Position numbers and translations under genes: made by a program. The notes under the pieces were generated by a model. The model worked only from the letters and a program-made list of their open reading frames with translations. It had not been told where the DNA came from and searched no databases. Of a DNA stretch of 64,000 nucleotides, positions 16,607 to 25,579 are shown piece after piece. Source of the DNA: Pandoraea bronchicola. Lineage in GTDB: Bacteria > Pseudomonadota > Gammaproteobacteria > Burkholderiales > Burkholderiaceae. The first letter of the stretch is position 1. Each line of letters begins with the position of its first letter. The stretch spans positions 186,001 through 250,000 of the forward strand of contig NZ_CABPST010000004.1 in NCBI RefSeq assembly GCF_902459805.1, given 5' to 3'.

Positions 16607-18685
16607 ATGAGCCGACTTCTGACCGATCTTCGGCGTCACAAATTTCTGACGCCGCTCCTCGTCTTCGCGATCCTCGCGATGGTGATCCTGCCGCTGCCGC
16701 CGCTGCTGCTCGACACGCTCTTCACGTTCAACATCGTGCTGTCGATGGTTGTGATTCTGGTGAGCCTGTCGGTGCGGCGTCCGCTCGATTTCTCTGTCTT
16801 CCCGACGGTCATTCTCGCTACCACGCTCATGCGTCTGACGTTGAACGTTGCCTCCACGCGCGTGGTGCTGCTCAACGGCAACGAAGGCACGCACGCGGCG
16901 GGCAGCGTGATCGAATCGTTCGGTAACGTGGTCATCGGCGGCAACTTCGTCGTGGGCTTGGTGGTGTTCGTGATCCTGATGATCATCAACTTCGTGGTCG
17001 TCACCAAGGGGGCGGAGCGCATCTCGGAAGTCTCGGCACGCTTCACGCTCGATGCGCTGCCCGGCAAGCAAATGGCGATCGATGCCGACCTGAACGCGGG
17101 CCTCATCAATCAGGAGGCCGCGCAGTCGCGCCGTCGCGAGGTGAGCGCCGAAGCCGACTTCTATGGCGCCATGGACGGCGCATCGAAGTTCGTCCGTGGA
17201 GATGCCATCGCCAGCATCCTGATCCTGCTCATCAACCTGATCGGCGGTGCCGCCATCGGCGTGACGATGCACGACATGAGCGCGGGCGACGCCTTCCGTC
17301 AGTACTCGCTGCTCACCATCGGCGACGGTCTGGTCGCGCAGATTCCCGCATTGCTGCTCTCGGCGGCCGCCGCCATCATCGTCACGCGCGTGTCCGATGC
17401 GGGCGACTTCGAAAAGCAGGTCGGCGACCAGTTGCTGGCGTCGCCCGCCGTGCTGTCGAGCGTGGCGGTGCTGATGTTCATTCTGGCGCTGATCCCCGGC
17501 ATGCCGACCCTGCCGTTCCTCGCGTTTGCGGCGGTCATGGCGTTTGTCGCATGGCGCGTGAGTCAGCGGCGTTCGCCCGACGCAGCAGACGACACCGAAG
17601 CCCTGGAAGCCGCACTCACGGCGCACGAGCCGCCCGCACTCACGTGGCAGCAACTGCCGTTCGTCTCAGCGGTGACGGTCAGTCTCGGCTACCAGATCGT
17701 GGGGCTCGTGGACAAGCGCGAAGGCGCGCCGCTCGTGCAGCGTCTTTATGGCATGCGGCAGACGCTGTCGCAGGCGATGGGCTTCGTCGTGCCGGCGGTC
17801 AGACTCGATACGGGTCTCGGACTCGGCGCCAGCGAATATGCCATCGACGTTGGCGGCGTGCGCGTTGCCAGCGCGTCGCTGCCGCATGATCGGCTCATGG
17901 CGATTGCCGCGCCCGATTGCTACGGCGAACTCGACGGCATGCCCGCCATCGATCCGTCGTTCGGCATGCCCGTGGTGTGGATCGAGCCCGAGCAACGCGC
18001 GCATGCGCTGGGTCTGGGTTATCAGATCGTCGATCCTGCGGGCGTGATCGCCACGCACGTTCAGGAAGCGATGAAAACGCATCTGGCCGACCTCTTCACT
18101 TATCAGGATGTGACGTCGCTCAGCGAGCGGCTGCGTGAACTGTCGCCGGCACTGGCCGATGCCCTGGACAAGGCGCTCACGCATCAGCAGCAATTGGCGG
18201 TCATTCGTCTGTTGCTCGCCGAAGCGGTCTCGTTGCAGGATATCGACGTGCTGGCGACGGCGCTGGTCAATGCGTCGGCCATCAGCAAGGACCCGCTGGT
18301 GCTGGCCGCCGAGGCGCGCAGTGCGCTCAAGCGACGGCTGGTACACGGGCTGATCGGCGATGAACCGACACTGCATGTCTACCAGCTCACGACGGATCTC
18401 GAGAACCTGCTGCTGGGCGCTTATACGGCAGCACAGCAGGCGGGCAAGACGACCTCCGATGCCTTCCCGCTCGATCCGCAACTGCTCGAGCAGTTGCAGT
18501 CCCACATGCCACAGGCACGCGAAAACATGAAGCAAACGGGACGCGCGCCGGTCCTGCTCGTCATGCCGCAACTCCGCCCGCTGCTCGCGCGGTACGCGCG
18601 CATGTTTGCGAGCGGCCTGCATGTGCTCTCGTATAACGAAGTGCCGCAATCGAAGGAAATCGAGGTGGCGGGAACGTTGGGGTGA
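16607..18685 (+). CDS. flhA: flagellar export gate protein FlhA
   Basis: 692 residues, standard length. The N-terminal half has about eight membrane segments with LRLTLNVASTRVVLLNG and the FHIPEP-type cytoplasmic loop region KGAERISEVSARFTLDALPGKQMAIDADLNAG, conserved in export channel proteins. The C-terminal half is the cytoplasmic nonamer ring that docks chaperone-substrate pairs, with LLAEAVSLQDIDVLATALV and APVLLVMPQLRPLLARY. It is the last gene of the plus-strand export operon, and a strong terminator follows 41 bases downstream. Confidence 0.96.
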   Translation: MSRLLTDLRRHKFLTPLLVFAILAMVILPLPPLLLDTLFTFNIVLSMVVILVSLSVRRPLDFSVFPTVILATTLMRLTLNVASTRVVLLNGNEGTHAAGSVIESFGNVVIGGNFVVGLVVFVILMIINFVVVTKGAERISEVSARFTLDALPGKQMAIDADLNAGLINQEAAQSRRREVSAEADFYGAMDGASKFVRGDAIASILILLINLIGGAAIGVTMHDMSAGDAFRQYSLLTIGDGLVAQIPALLLSAAAAIIVTRVSDAGDFEKQVGDQLLASPAVLSSVAVLMFILALIPGMPTLPFLAFAAVMAFVAWRVSQRRSPDAADDTEALEAALTAHEPPALTWQQLPFVSAVTVSLGYQIVGLVDKREGAPLVQRLYGMRQTLSQAMGFVVPAVRLDTGLGLGASEYAIDVGGVRVASASLPHDRLMAIAAPDCYGELDGMPAIDPSFGMPVVWIEPEQRAHALGLGYQIVDPAGVIATHVQEAMKTHLADLFTYQDVTSLSERLRELSPALADALDKALTHQQQLAVIRLLLAEAVSLQDIDVLATALVNASAISKDPLVLAAEARSALKRRLVHGLIGDEPTLHVYQLTTDLENLLLGAYTAAQQAGKTTSDAFPLDPQLLEQLQSHMPQARENMKQTGRAPVLLVMPQLRPLLARYARMFASGLHVLSYNEVPQSKEIEVAGTLG

Positions 18686-18726
18686 CGGGCGTTTGAAGAC
18701 CCGCAGGTGAGTCCGCAGCGAAGACG

Positions 18727-18759
18727 CGCCAACGGCATGATGTCGTTGGCGTTTTTTTT
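18727..18759 (+). terminator. intrinsic terminator after flhA
   Basis: 8-bp stem CGCCAACG/CGTTGGCG with a nine-base loop, followed by eight T residues. It closes the fliM-flhA operon. Confidence 0.9.
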
Positions 18760-18844
18760 GGCATCGGATTCGGCATATCGTTGAAGCGCCGCGCATGCCG
18801 TCTTCGCCGGGGCATCTTGGCATTCACGAAAATGAGGTAGTTTC

Positions 18845-19067
18845 ATGACAGAACGGACTTATCGGGCCGCACATCCGGATGACGCGGCCATCTGTATCGA
18901 CATCCGCGGCCGCACGCGCGAGAACGCGTTTTCGGCAGACGACTTATTGGCGTTGGGAATCTCCGTCGAACGCTGGCGCGAGTCAATCGAGAGCGGGGCG
19001 GTGCTGGTCGCCGACTGGCGAACGGGATGAAGCAGGCGACGACATTCTCGAACGCTTCCTTGACTGA
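18845..19067 (+). pseudogene. remnant of a GNAT-family N-acetyltransferase gene
   Basis: The first 61 codons (18845-19030) encode the start of a GNAT acetyltransferase: MTERTYRAAHPDDAAICIDI, then ISVERWRESIESGAVLVADW, which is the first strand, helices and second strand of the fold. A stop then ends the frame before any acetyl-CoA binding motif. A few codons in another frame (EAGDDILERFLD, ending at 19067) could be what is left of the C-terminus. The product could not bind acetyl-CoA. The remnant sits at the junction between the convergent flhA and flagellin units, which suggests old insertion and loss events there. Confidence 0.6.
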
Positions 19068-19086
19068 ACCGTCTTGCGCAAACGAC

Positions 19087-19117
19087 AAAAGAGCCAACGG
19101 CATGAAACCGTTGGCTC
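19087..19117 (-). terminator. intrinsic terminator of the flagellin gene
   Basis: 10-bp stem GAGCCAACGG/CCGTTGGCTC with a seven-base loop. On the minus strand it is followed by TTTT, so it ends transcription coming from fliC. A T-poor tail on the other side makes it weaker for the plus strand. Confidence 0.75.
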
Positions 19118-19169
19118 TCTCATATTCAGACTATCCGGCCGGAAGACATCACCGGCCGGTGCGGCGCCA

Positions 19170-20399
19170 TTAACGCAGCAGCATCTGGATCATGCCCGGC
19201 ATTTCGCCGGCCTTTTGCAGCATTTGCAGGTTCACGTTCATCTGCGTTTGCAGCTTGGTCAGCTCCGACACCGACTCGGCGAAGTCCACTTCCTTCATGC
19301 GGGCGTTCGCTTCGCTGGTGTTTTGCAGCAGCACCGATTGCACTTCCTCACGGCCATCCAGATCCATCATCATTGCACCGATGCTGGCCTGCACAGTGGC
19401 GAGTTGAGCGATGGCCGTCTCGAGACCGCCAATGGCGTTCGAGGCAGCACTGCCGTCAACCAACTGGGTAGCGGCCGGCTCCGCCTTGGCGCGCAGCAAG
19501 TCATCCATTGCCACTCTGACCTGCGCCTGTTGAACAGACGTCAACGTGGTGTTGCTGTTGGTCAAGTTGTTCATCGCGGCTTCAAAAGCCGTTGCAACAG
19601 CGCCCGCCGTGGCGTAGGTACTGGTTTCCGCAATCGTTTCCAAATCCGCGGTCAGCTTGGCTTCCCAAGTCTCTCCTGAGGAATGCGTAGTGCTCAAGAT
19701 CGCAGCCATCCCAGGCTTCGTGCGCAGCTCGTTCACCAATGCTCGGGCGGCATCGTTGCCGGCGCCGGCACCGTCGAAGCCCATTTTGCTCGCCAGCGTG
19801 TCACCCACGGCGAACGGGCGTCCAGCCACCGTTCCAAACTGCGCCGTCACGCCGCCGATGGTCGAGAACAGACCACCGAGTTCAGTGCTGATGTCGAGCT
19901 TCTTCGTTTCCCCTGCGCCTGCACCCACCTGAAGATCGATGCTGCCGGAAGCCAGCAAACCGGTGGCACGGGCACCGAATTCCATCTTCAGCAGGTTCTT
20001 GCCGGCGAAGGTGGTGTTGTCGAAAATTGCCTTCAACGCCTGCGAGTTGTTGGTGTATTGCTGTTGCAGCGCCGCCTTCTCGGCATCGCCCTTCAGGCCA
20101 TCCGCTGCCTGAGTGGCCAGATCCTTCATGGTCACGAGCAGTTCATTGGCCTTGTCCAGCGCACCTTGAGCGACGCGCGTGCTTGCCTGCGCATACTTCA
20201 TGTTGCCAATGGCCGACTTCGTGCCGCTGGCGTGCATGTTCAGCATGGCCGAGATACGGGCGGCGGCCGGGTCGTTCTTGTACAGGTCGTTCTTCTTGCC
20301 GGTCGACAGATCGCGCATGATGGCGTTCAGCTTGCCGCCGGTGGTGCGTTGCGAGTTCAGCGACGACATTTGCGCCACGTTGGTATGCAGAGTCAACAT
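19170..20399 (-). CDS. fliC: flagellin (lateral type)
   Basis: 409 residues with AAGGAG ten bases before the ATG. Both conserved flagellin ends are present but divergent: an N-terminal D0/D1 region with LHTNVAQMSSLNSQRTTGGKLNAIMRDLSTGKKND, and a C-terminal coiled region with AIAQLATVQASIGAMMMDLDGREEVQSVLLQNTSEANARMKEVDF. The final residues GEMPGMIQMLLR follow the usual terminal helix. The SGLRINSAKDDAAG motif of polar flagellins is replaced by STGKKNDLYKNDPAAA, in keeping with a lateral LafA-type filament. It is a single-gene unit with its own terminator and 162 bases of upstream control DNA. Confidence 0.88.
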   Translation of the reverse strand: MLTLHTNVAQMSSLNSQRTTGGKLNAIMRDLSTGKKNDLYKNDPAAARISAMLNMHASGTKSAIGNMKYAQASTRVAQGALDKANELLVTMKDLATQAADGLKGDAEKAALQQQYTNNSQALKAIFDNTTFAGKNLLKMEFGARATGLLASGSIDLQVGAGAGETKKLDISTELGGLFSTIGGVTAQFGTVAGRPFAVGDTLASKMGFDGAGAGNDAARALVNELRTKPGMAAILSTTHSSGETWEAKLTADLETIAETSTYATAGAVATAFEAAMNNLTNSNTTLTSVQQAQVRVAMDDLLRAKAEPAATQLVDGSAASNAIGGLETAIAQLATVQASIGAMMMDLDGREEVQSVLLQNTSEANARMKEVDFAESVSELTKLQTQMNVNLQMLQKAGEMPGMIQMLLR

Positions 20400-20503
20400 T
20401 GCTAGGGCTCCTTGTTCTGATGAGCAGTTTGGCAGACCGGATTGCCTGCCTCACCGTGTAAAGGCGTCCCTTCGCGAATTTTGTTAATACAATCTTGTGG
20501 AGA

Positions 20504-20513
20504 TTTTTCCCAT
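20504..20513 (-). promoter_or_regulatory. TGGGAAAA element upstream of fliC
   Basis: The minus strand reads ATGGGAAAAA 105 bases upstream of the flagellin start. It is one of four similar elements in front of the minus-strand flagellar units. No convincing sigma-28 promoter could be read near it. Confidence 0.3.
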
Positions 20514-20561
20514 CTGCACACACCGTTCGACAACTCGTCTGCCGAACCCCGCAACACTCCC

Positions 20562-21707
20562 TTATACGTCACCCAGCAGCGCACGCACATTGGCGCGCGT
20601 GACAGGGATACCTTTAGGCATCGCGAGCGTCAGCGCAACGAACGGTGGCTGCTTGCCCAGTCGCGACGTCCATGCCTTCGCCGATGCCAGCGCGACATCG
20701 AACGCCGCGTCATCGGCGGCAGCGCGCTCACCAGACAACGCCACTTTGCCGACGGCCTGCGTCGACGTCCGCGCCGTCTTCTGCGCCAGCGCATGAGACA
20801 CCCGAATGGCTCTGACCATCGACGCTAATGCGCGGCGCGTCTGTGCGACGGCGTCGGCGCCGTCGAGACGCCATGCCTGCGGCGCGAGGGCATCGGGCGC
20901 CTCGCGAAGCGTTGCGCGTCGCGCGTGGGCGACGCCCCCCTCGTTCGTTTGCGCGATGGCGAAGCGCGACACCAGCGACGGCCACGCCTTACCGGACGTG
21001 CTCATCACCCAACCGCGCTCGGGCGGGGGTGGCTCAAGCGTGATGCCGTAGGCCGCTAACGCGCGCGTCGTGCGGCGACGCAATCCCGCTTGCGACACTG
21101 CGTTCGCCAAATCGATCTCGACGCCCGCCTTGTGAGGCCCGGCGGGGAAAAGCGTAATCTGCTCGACCTTCGACGCACGCCATTGCCCAGGGGCAACGCC
21201 ATCGACAGTAAACCGTTTCGGTACGTTTCCCTTTCCGTCGAAATGCAATCGGTCGTCGACCGTCCCCAGGCTCTCGCGCTCCCGGTTCTGCCATTGCGCA
21301 CCGAGGGCGTCGAGCGCCCGGCTTGCCTGTGCTTGCGAGACCCGGTCACTATCCTGCCACCGCGAGATCGACGTCAGTGCGACCGTCGCCGAGGCGTGCA
21401 GCTTCGATAACCATTGCGCAGCGGCACTCGCACGGCTGGCCGTGGCATGCTGCGAGATCAGTTCGGTCACTTGCGCGACGCGCTGCTTGTCGAAAGCCTC
21501 TGCGCCCCGCGGCAAGGGCCACGCCGATGCGCCAACGCGCGCGCCGCCCGTCGCGCCCGACGCAGCATTCGCCGCGCCTACGCCGGCGGGCGCACGCGCC
21601 AACGCGCCGGTCTCCGGCGCGTCGCCCTTGCGAGGATTCAGACGCCCCGAAGTCAGTGCGTCGTCGAGCGCAGCACTCCCGGGAATCTCACGGATGATGT
21701 CAACCAT
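20562..21707 (-). CDS. unknown protein in the LafW position of the flagellar locus
   Basis: 381 residues from ATG 21707 (CAGGA ten to twelve bases upstream; ATG 21716 is also possible). I do not recognise a domain. There is no signal peptide and no clear membrane segment. The first 65 residues are Ala/Gly/Pro-rich and look disordered, like the export signals of flagellar secreted substrates. A helical region follows (RVAQVTELISQHATASRASAAAQWLSKLHASA), then a mixed region with WQDSDRV, GTVDDRLHFDGKG and many tryptophans. It lies 47 bases after flgL and directly before the flagellin unit. In E. coli Flag-2 this slot holds lafW, described as a putative hook-associated protein. By position it may be a filament or hook-associated factor, or a flagellin modifier; sequence alone does not prove either. 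Confidence 0.6.
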   Translation of the reverse strand: MVDIIREIPGSAALDDALTSGRLNPRKGDAPETGALARAPAGVGAANAASGATGGARVGASAWPLPRGAEAFDKQRVAQVTELISQHATASRASAAAQWLSKLHASATVALTSISRWQDSDRVSQAQASRALDALGAQWQNRERESLGTVDDRLHFDGKGNVPKRFTVDGVAPGQWRASKVEQITLFPAGPHKAGVEIDLANAVSQAGLRRRTTRALAAYGITLEPPPPERGWVMSTSGKAWPSLVSRFAIAQTNEGGVAHARRATLREAPDALAPQAWRLDGADAVAQTRRALASMVRAIRVSHALAQKTARTSTQAVGKVALSGERAAADDAAFDVALASAKAWTSRLGKQPPFVALTLAMPKGIPVTRANVRALLGDV

Positions 21708-21754
21708 GCACGACATCCTGTTGGCTCAGACGGTACGAGTCCACGGCGAGCGCC

Positions 21755-22663
21755 TTAGATAGCATCGAAGAACGACAACTTGCCCACTTCGGCATGCGCA
21801 GTGCGCGCGGCGGAAATGGCGCGGTACATGGCCAACAGTTCCGGCAACGCCTCGGTGGCACTCTTGCCCTCGATGGCGACGCGGGCCTTCACCAGCACCT
21901 CGCCCTGCAACACATGATCCTTGCGCACGGCGTCAAGACGCTTTGCGCTGTGATCGTTGACGAACTGGACGTCCGCAATCTGTCTGGCCTGATCGTCAAT
22001 CGGTTCGGCCAGATCGCGCAGCACGGTCATCGAGACCGTGCCCGGATTTGCGTTACCGGCCCGCGTCAGCGACTCGGCCGCTGCCGCCAGACGATTGAGC
22101 AGATCCGGCATGCCCTGCCACACCTGCGACGTGTTGGTATGGTGCAACCCGTCGCCGATCTCGACAGCCGCCGGGGCTTGCGCGGACGCGCTCAACACGT
22201 AGTTCGCCGTCGCAGCGCCCGGTCCGGCAGTCTCACTGATGGGTGCACCGCTGCCAGCAAAAAGATAGCTGCCGTCGGCTCGACGGGTATTGATCGCGCC
22301 AACAAGGCCGTTCATCAGTTCCCGAAGTTTGCCTGCGGATGCCTGCGCTTCATCGGCCTGCAGCGAATCGGCTTTCAGCGACACTTCGTTCTTGAAGGCA
22401 CGCAGACGGTCATACGCACTCTTGAGACTCACACTCGCCTGCTTGAGATCGGCTTCGAGACTGGCGATGACCTTGGTGCGATTCGCAAGGGTCTGCTGTT
22501 GGCGATCGATGCGAGCGATGCGCTCGAAATCGACGGGATCGTCCGACGCGCGCAGTACCCGCTTCTCTTCACGCGCATGGTCGGTCATGCGCTCCAGCCG
22601 TTCGTTCATGTCGCGCAGCACGTGCTCGCGCTCGAAACGACTGAAGTGATGATTGATTTGCAT
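21755..22663 (-). CDS. flgL: flagellar hook-filament junction protein FlgL (HAP3)
   Basis: 302 residues from ATG 22663, with GAGAGGA before it. The flagellin-like N-terminus reads MQINHHFSRFEREHVLRDMNERLERMTDHAREEKRVLRASDDPVDFERIARID. It keeps the ASDDP motif of FlgL proteins. The C-terminal helix ends LLAMYRAISAARTAHAEVGKLSFFDAI. Eleven copies of FlgL link the hook cap zone to the filament. It follows flgK by 31 bases in the long flgB-to-flgL operon. Confidence 0.88.
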   Translation of the reverse strand: MQINHHFSRFEREHVLRDMNERLERMTDHAREEKRVLRASDDPVDFERIARIDRQQQTLANRTKVIASLEADLKQASVSLKSAYDRLRAFKNEVSLKADSLQADEAQASAGKLRELMNGLVGAINTRRADGSYLFAGSGAPISETAGPGAATANYVLSASAQAPAAVEIGDGLHHTNTSQVWQGMPDLLNRLAAAAESLTRAGNANPGTVSMTVLRDLAEPIDDQARQIADVQFVNDHSAKRLDAVRKDHVLQGEVLVKARVAIEGKSATEALPELLAMYRAISAARTAHAEVGKLSFFDAI

Positions 22664-22694
22664 GGTGGTTTCCTCTCCCGGACAGTTGCTCAGA

Positions 22695-24029
22695 TCAGCG
22701 GACCATCGCCAGCGTGGCGTCGAACAGTTCGTTGGCAACGGACGCCACCCGGGCGTTCGCACGGTAGAGCTTCATGTAGGACATGAGCGCACCGCCCGCC
22801 TCGGTCTCGTCGACACCCGCCTGCTTTTGAAACTGGGTTCGTGCGGACACCAGCACCGCACCGGCAGACGTGTGACTTGCCTCGATTTCACTCGCGCGGC
22901 GGCCGGTGTCGGCCGCCAGCGCACTCATGGCTTCGACGAGGGTGCCGCTCACGCGTCCCGGCAGCGACACCGACGCATGGATCGCCCCTTTGAGCCGCTG
23001 CAACGTCTTGCCGTTACCGTTGACGCTATCGGCATTGAGGTCGAGACCTTGCGCCGTCGCGAGCGTGCGTTCCATTCGCGGCGCGCCGCTTGGACCCGTG
23101 GTCAGCGACAGTAGCGGCGTTGCGCTGAAGGACGACGACTGATCATCGGCATGCGCCCGGTTCAGTTGTTCCGCCAGCGAGCGCGCGACGTCGGTCACGT
23201 CCGCGATGCGTTGATCCAGTTCACGTGAGAGAAACCTGTCGTGGCCGCCCAATCGGCCGCCCATCGAGTCGACCGGCACGTTCACCCGCGATGCGCCCGC
23301 AACGAGTGCGTACCCGCCGTCCGGCAGGGCTTCGAGTTGCGCCGCGCGATTGCCCAGCACCAGCGGGTGTCCGCTGCGCGTCAGCACGTGATACCCCCCG
23401 CTGGTGTCCTCTCGTACATCCACATCGATAAACGCCGCCAGCTCGCCCAGCGCCTGATCGCGTTGATCCTCGATGGCGAGACGGCCAGCTTCGTCCGGCA
23501 CCAGCCGGTGCAGACGGTTCAGGTCGGCAAGCGTGACCGTGAGGCGATTCACCTTTTCGGTGTCCCCCGCGCGCACCAGGTTGAGGTTCTCGCGCATGCC
23601 TTCCAACGCAGCGAACATCGTATTCGCGCGTTCGGCGACACGCCCCAACGCGGCGAAGACTTCGTCCGCATGGACATCGCCGCCGACCGTCTGCGCCTCG
23701 TGGTCGAGCGCCCTGACGAAGTCGCGCAGCCCGAGCGGATCGCTGGCCACGTCGGTCCCGCCCAGTTGCGTGAGCAGCGCGTGCGCATGTGGCTTCTGCA
23801 CCTCAAGCTCGCTGGCGCCGGACACGGCACGCCACAACTGACGCCGCTGTTCCAGCCCGGCCACGCGCACGACTTCCTGCGCCTGCACCGTGCCGTCGGC
23901 GCGCGACGTCACGCGCACGTTGCGGCGCGTGTACGCCGAATTGCTCATCTGCGAGATGTTGAGCGACTCGTTATCGAGCAGCGACTGCGCAGTTTTCACG
24001 CCTTGCGTGGCGATGTTCAGCATATTCAT
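22695..24029 (-). CDS. flgK: flagellar hook-associated protein FlgK (HAP1)
   Basis: 444 residues, about 100 shorter than E. coli FlgK, which suggests a reduced outer domain. The N-terminal rod-hook signature NIATQGVKTAQSLLDNESLNISQMSNSAYTRRNV is clear, and the C-terminal SYMKLYRANARVASVANELFDATLAMVR carries the flagellar basal-body C-terminal motif. FlgK is the first junction protein on the hook. It lies between flgJ and flgL. Confidence 0.9.
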   Translation of the reverse strand: MNMLNIATQGVKTAQSLLDNESLNISQMSNSAYTRRNVRVTSRADGTVQAQEVVRVAGLEQRRQLWRAVSGASELEVQKPHAHALLTQLGGTDVASDPLGLRDFVRALDHEAQTVGGDVHADEVFAALGRVAERANTMFAALEGMRENLNLVRAGDTEKVNRLTVTLADLNRLHRLVPDEAGRLAIEDQRDQALGELAAFIDVDVREDTSGGYHVLTRSGHPLVLGNRAAQLEALPDGGYALVAGASRVNVPVDSMGGRLGGHDRFLSRELDQRIADVTDVARSLAEQLNRAHADDQSSSFSATPLLSLTTGPSGAPRMERTLATAQGLDLNADSVNGNGKTLQRLKGAIHASVSLPGRVSGTLVEAMSALAADTGRRASEIEASHTSAGAVLVSARTQFQKQAGVDETEAGGALMSYMKLYRANARVASVANELFDATLAMVR

Positions 24030-24069
24030 GATTGAGTGCCTGTCGTGTCGGGGTTAGCGAGGCGCCTGC

Positions 24070-24399
24070 TCAGCGGCCCGCCATTTGCCGGATGATCGTG
24101 TCGGCAATGCCGAATGCGCGGCGCGACGCAAGCGCCTGTGCGACCTGCGTGTCGGCCCAGTCATGCAAGCCGTCGGTCGAACGGTCTCGCTTGCCCAGGC
24201 CGCCCGCATCGTCGCCATCGTCGCGCAAGGCCTGCGTGGCCCGCCGCATTTCACCGAGCAGTCGCGCGACAAAGATCGCTTCGAACTGCTCGGCGGCGGT
24301 CTCGAGATTCGCGCTCGGGACTGACGGTGCCGCGCCCGCATCATGCATAGGCGACCCGGCAGCGGAAATTAGCAAATGGTTGTGCGTTATCGGCGTCAT
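24070..24399 (-). CDS. flgJ: FlgJ-type rod-binding protein without muramidase domain
   Basis: 109 residues from ATG 24399. A TTG at 24411 would overlap the flgI stop and is an alternative. The product consists only of the rod-binding domain: ETAAEQFEAIFVARLLGEMRRATQAL, then DTQVAQALASRRAFGIADTIIRQM. In the polar systems of enterics and many betaproteobacteria, FlgJ also has a peptidoglycan hydrolase domain that clears a path for the rod. That domain is missing here, so another hydrolase must do this. It sits between flgI and flgK, as usual. Confidence 0.85.
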   Translation of the reverse strand: MTPITHNHLLISAAGSPMHDAGAAPSVPSANLETAAEQFEAIFVARLLGEMRRATQALRDDGDDAGGLGKRDRSTDGLHDWADTQVAQALASRRAFGIADTIIRQMAGR

Positions 24400-24407
24400 C
24401 AGAGATC

Positions 24408-25568
24408 TCAAATCACATGCAGCTCGCCGTTAAGCGCGCCAGCTTCGTCAAGGGCTTGCAGAATCGCGATCACGTCGTCGGGGGTCGCCCCCGAGCGGCG
24501 CAGGCTGTCGACGATGGTCTGCAAATCCACACCGTCCGGCCAGACCTGAATGTCCATACCGTCTTCCTGCACATCGATGCGCGAGCGTTGTGCCTGCGCT
24601 GTACGGCCGCGCGAGAAGGGCGCTGGCTGGGCGATAACAGGCGACTCGGTCACCGTCACGCGCAACGAGCCGTGCGATACCGCCACCGGACGCACGGTCA
24701 CGCCCTGCGAGATCACCACCGTTCCCGAACGGGCATTGATGACCGCGCGCGGCACCCGGCTCACGCCCGGCACGGGCAGCGAATGGATATCGGCGAGAAA
24801 GCGCACGCGTGCGTCGGCGTCGTCAGGTGCCGACACCTCGACCGTGCTGCCGTTCCTCGCCTGCGCCGTACGCTCGCCAAAGCGCGTGTTGATGGCGTCC
24901 GCGATATTCGCCGCCAACTGGAAGTCAGGGCGCTTCAGGCTCAGACGCATGGCACCGCCCTCACCGACCGGCACGGGAATCTCCTGCTCGATCGTCGCCC
25001 CGTTGGGAACGCGTCCGGCCGTCGGGGTGTTTTTCTGGACGCGAGACCCGCTGCGCCCCTCGGCCTGCATTGCGCTCACGACGAGATTGCCTTGCGCGAG
25101 CGCATAGGTCTGCCCATCGACCGCACGAAGCTGGGTGAGCAGCAGCGTGCCGCCGCGCAGGCTTCGCGCGTCGCCCATTGACGACACGGTGACGTCGATG
25201 GTCTGCCCCCGCAGGAAGCCGGACGGATACGTCGCGCTCACCATGACCGCAGCGACATTGCGCGAACGAAGTTGCACGTTATCGGGCATGCTCACGCCGA
25301 ATTGCTTGAGCAGGTTGGCGAGCGACTGGCCGGAGTGGCGCGAGCGCGGCCCGTCGCCGGTCCCGGCAAGCCCCACGACCAGACCGTAGCCGACGAGCTG
25401 GTTATCGCGCACGCCTTCCACGTTGACGTAATTGCGCACGGTTTGCGCGTGACCCGCCGGCGCAACGGTCAGCGCCGAGAATCCGGCAAACGCGGCGATC
25501 ATCGTCGACAAGGACACGGCGTTGAACCACCGGGGAAAACGCGCGAGAGCGCCAGGCATTCCGAACAT
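24408..25568 (-). CDS. flgI: flagellar P-ring protein FlgI
   Basis: 386 residues with GAGGGGAAA before the ATG. The signal peptide ends at GHAQ, then the conserved NVEGVRDNQLVGYGLVVGLAGTGDG. Further motifs are NVAAVMVSATYPSGFLRGQTIDVTVSSMGDARSLRGGTLLLTQL and the end GVDLQTIVDSLRRSGATPDDVIAILQALDEAGALNGEL. FlgI builds the periplasmic bushing around the rod. Its dedicated periplasmic chaperone FlgA is not encoded in the window. Confidence 0.95.
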   Translation of the reverse strand: MFGMPGALARFPRWFNAVSLSTMIAAFAGFSALTVAPAGHAQTVRNYVNVEGVRDNQLVGYGLVVGLAGTGDGPRSRHSGQSLANLLKQFGVSMPDNVQLRSRNVAAVMVSATYPSGFLRGQTIDVTVSSMGDARSLRGGTLLLTQLRAVDGQTYALAQGNLVVSAMQAEGRSGSRVQKNTPTAGRVPNGATIEQEIPVPVGEGGAMRLSLKRPDFQLAANIADAINTRFGERTAQARNGSTVEVSAPDDADARVRFLADIHSLPVPGVSRVPRAVINARSGTVVISQGVTVRPVAVSHGSLRVTVTESPVIAQPAPFSRGRTAQAQRSRIDVQEDGMDIQVWPDGVDLQTIVDSLRRSGATPDDVIAILQALDEAGALNGELHVI

Positions 25569-25579
25569 ACGATTTCCCC

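Noticed and set aside
12164-18685. Operon could belong to a non-flagellar type III secretion system because the FliM-like protein also resembles HrcQ
   Set aside because: Rod, hook, ring, filament, stator and sigma-28 genes are all in the same locus, and FlhA and FlhB look flagellar.
20514-20545. Sigma-54-like GGCAG...TTGTC pattern upstream of fliC
   Set aside because: The -12 box is GT rather than GC and no sigma-54 activator gene lies in the locus.
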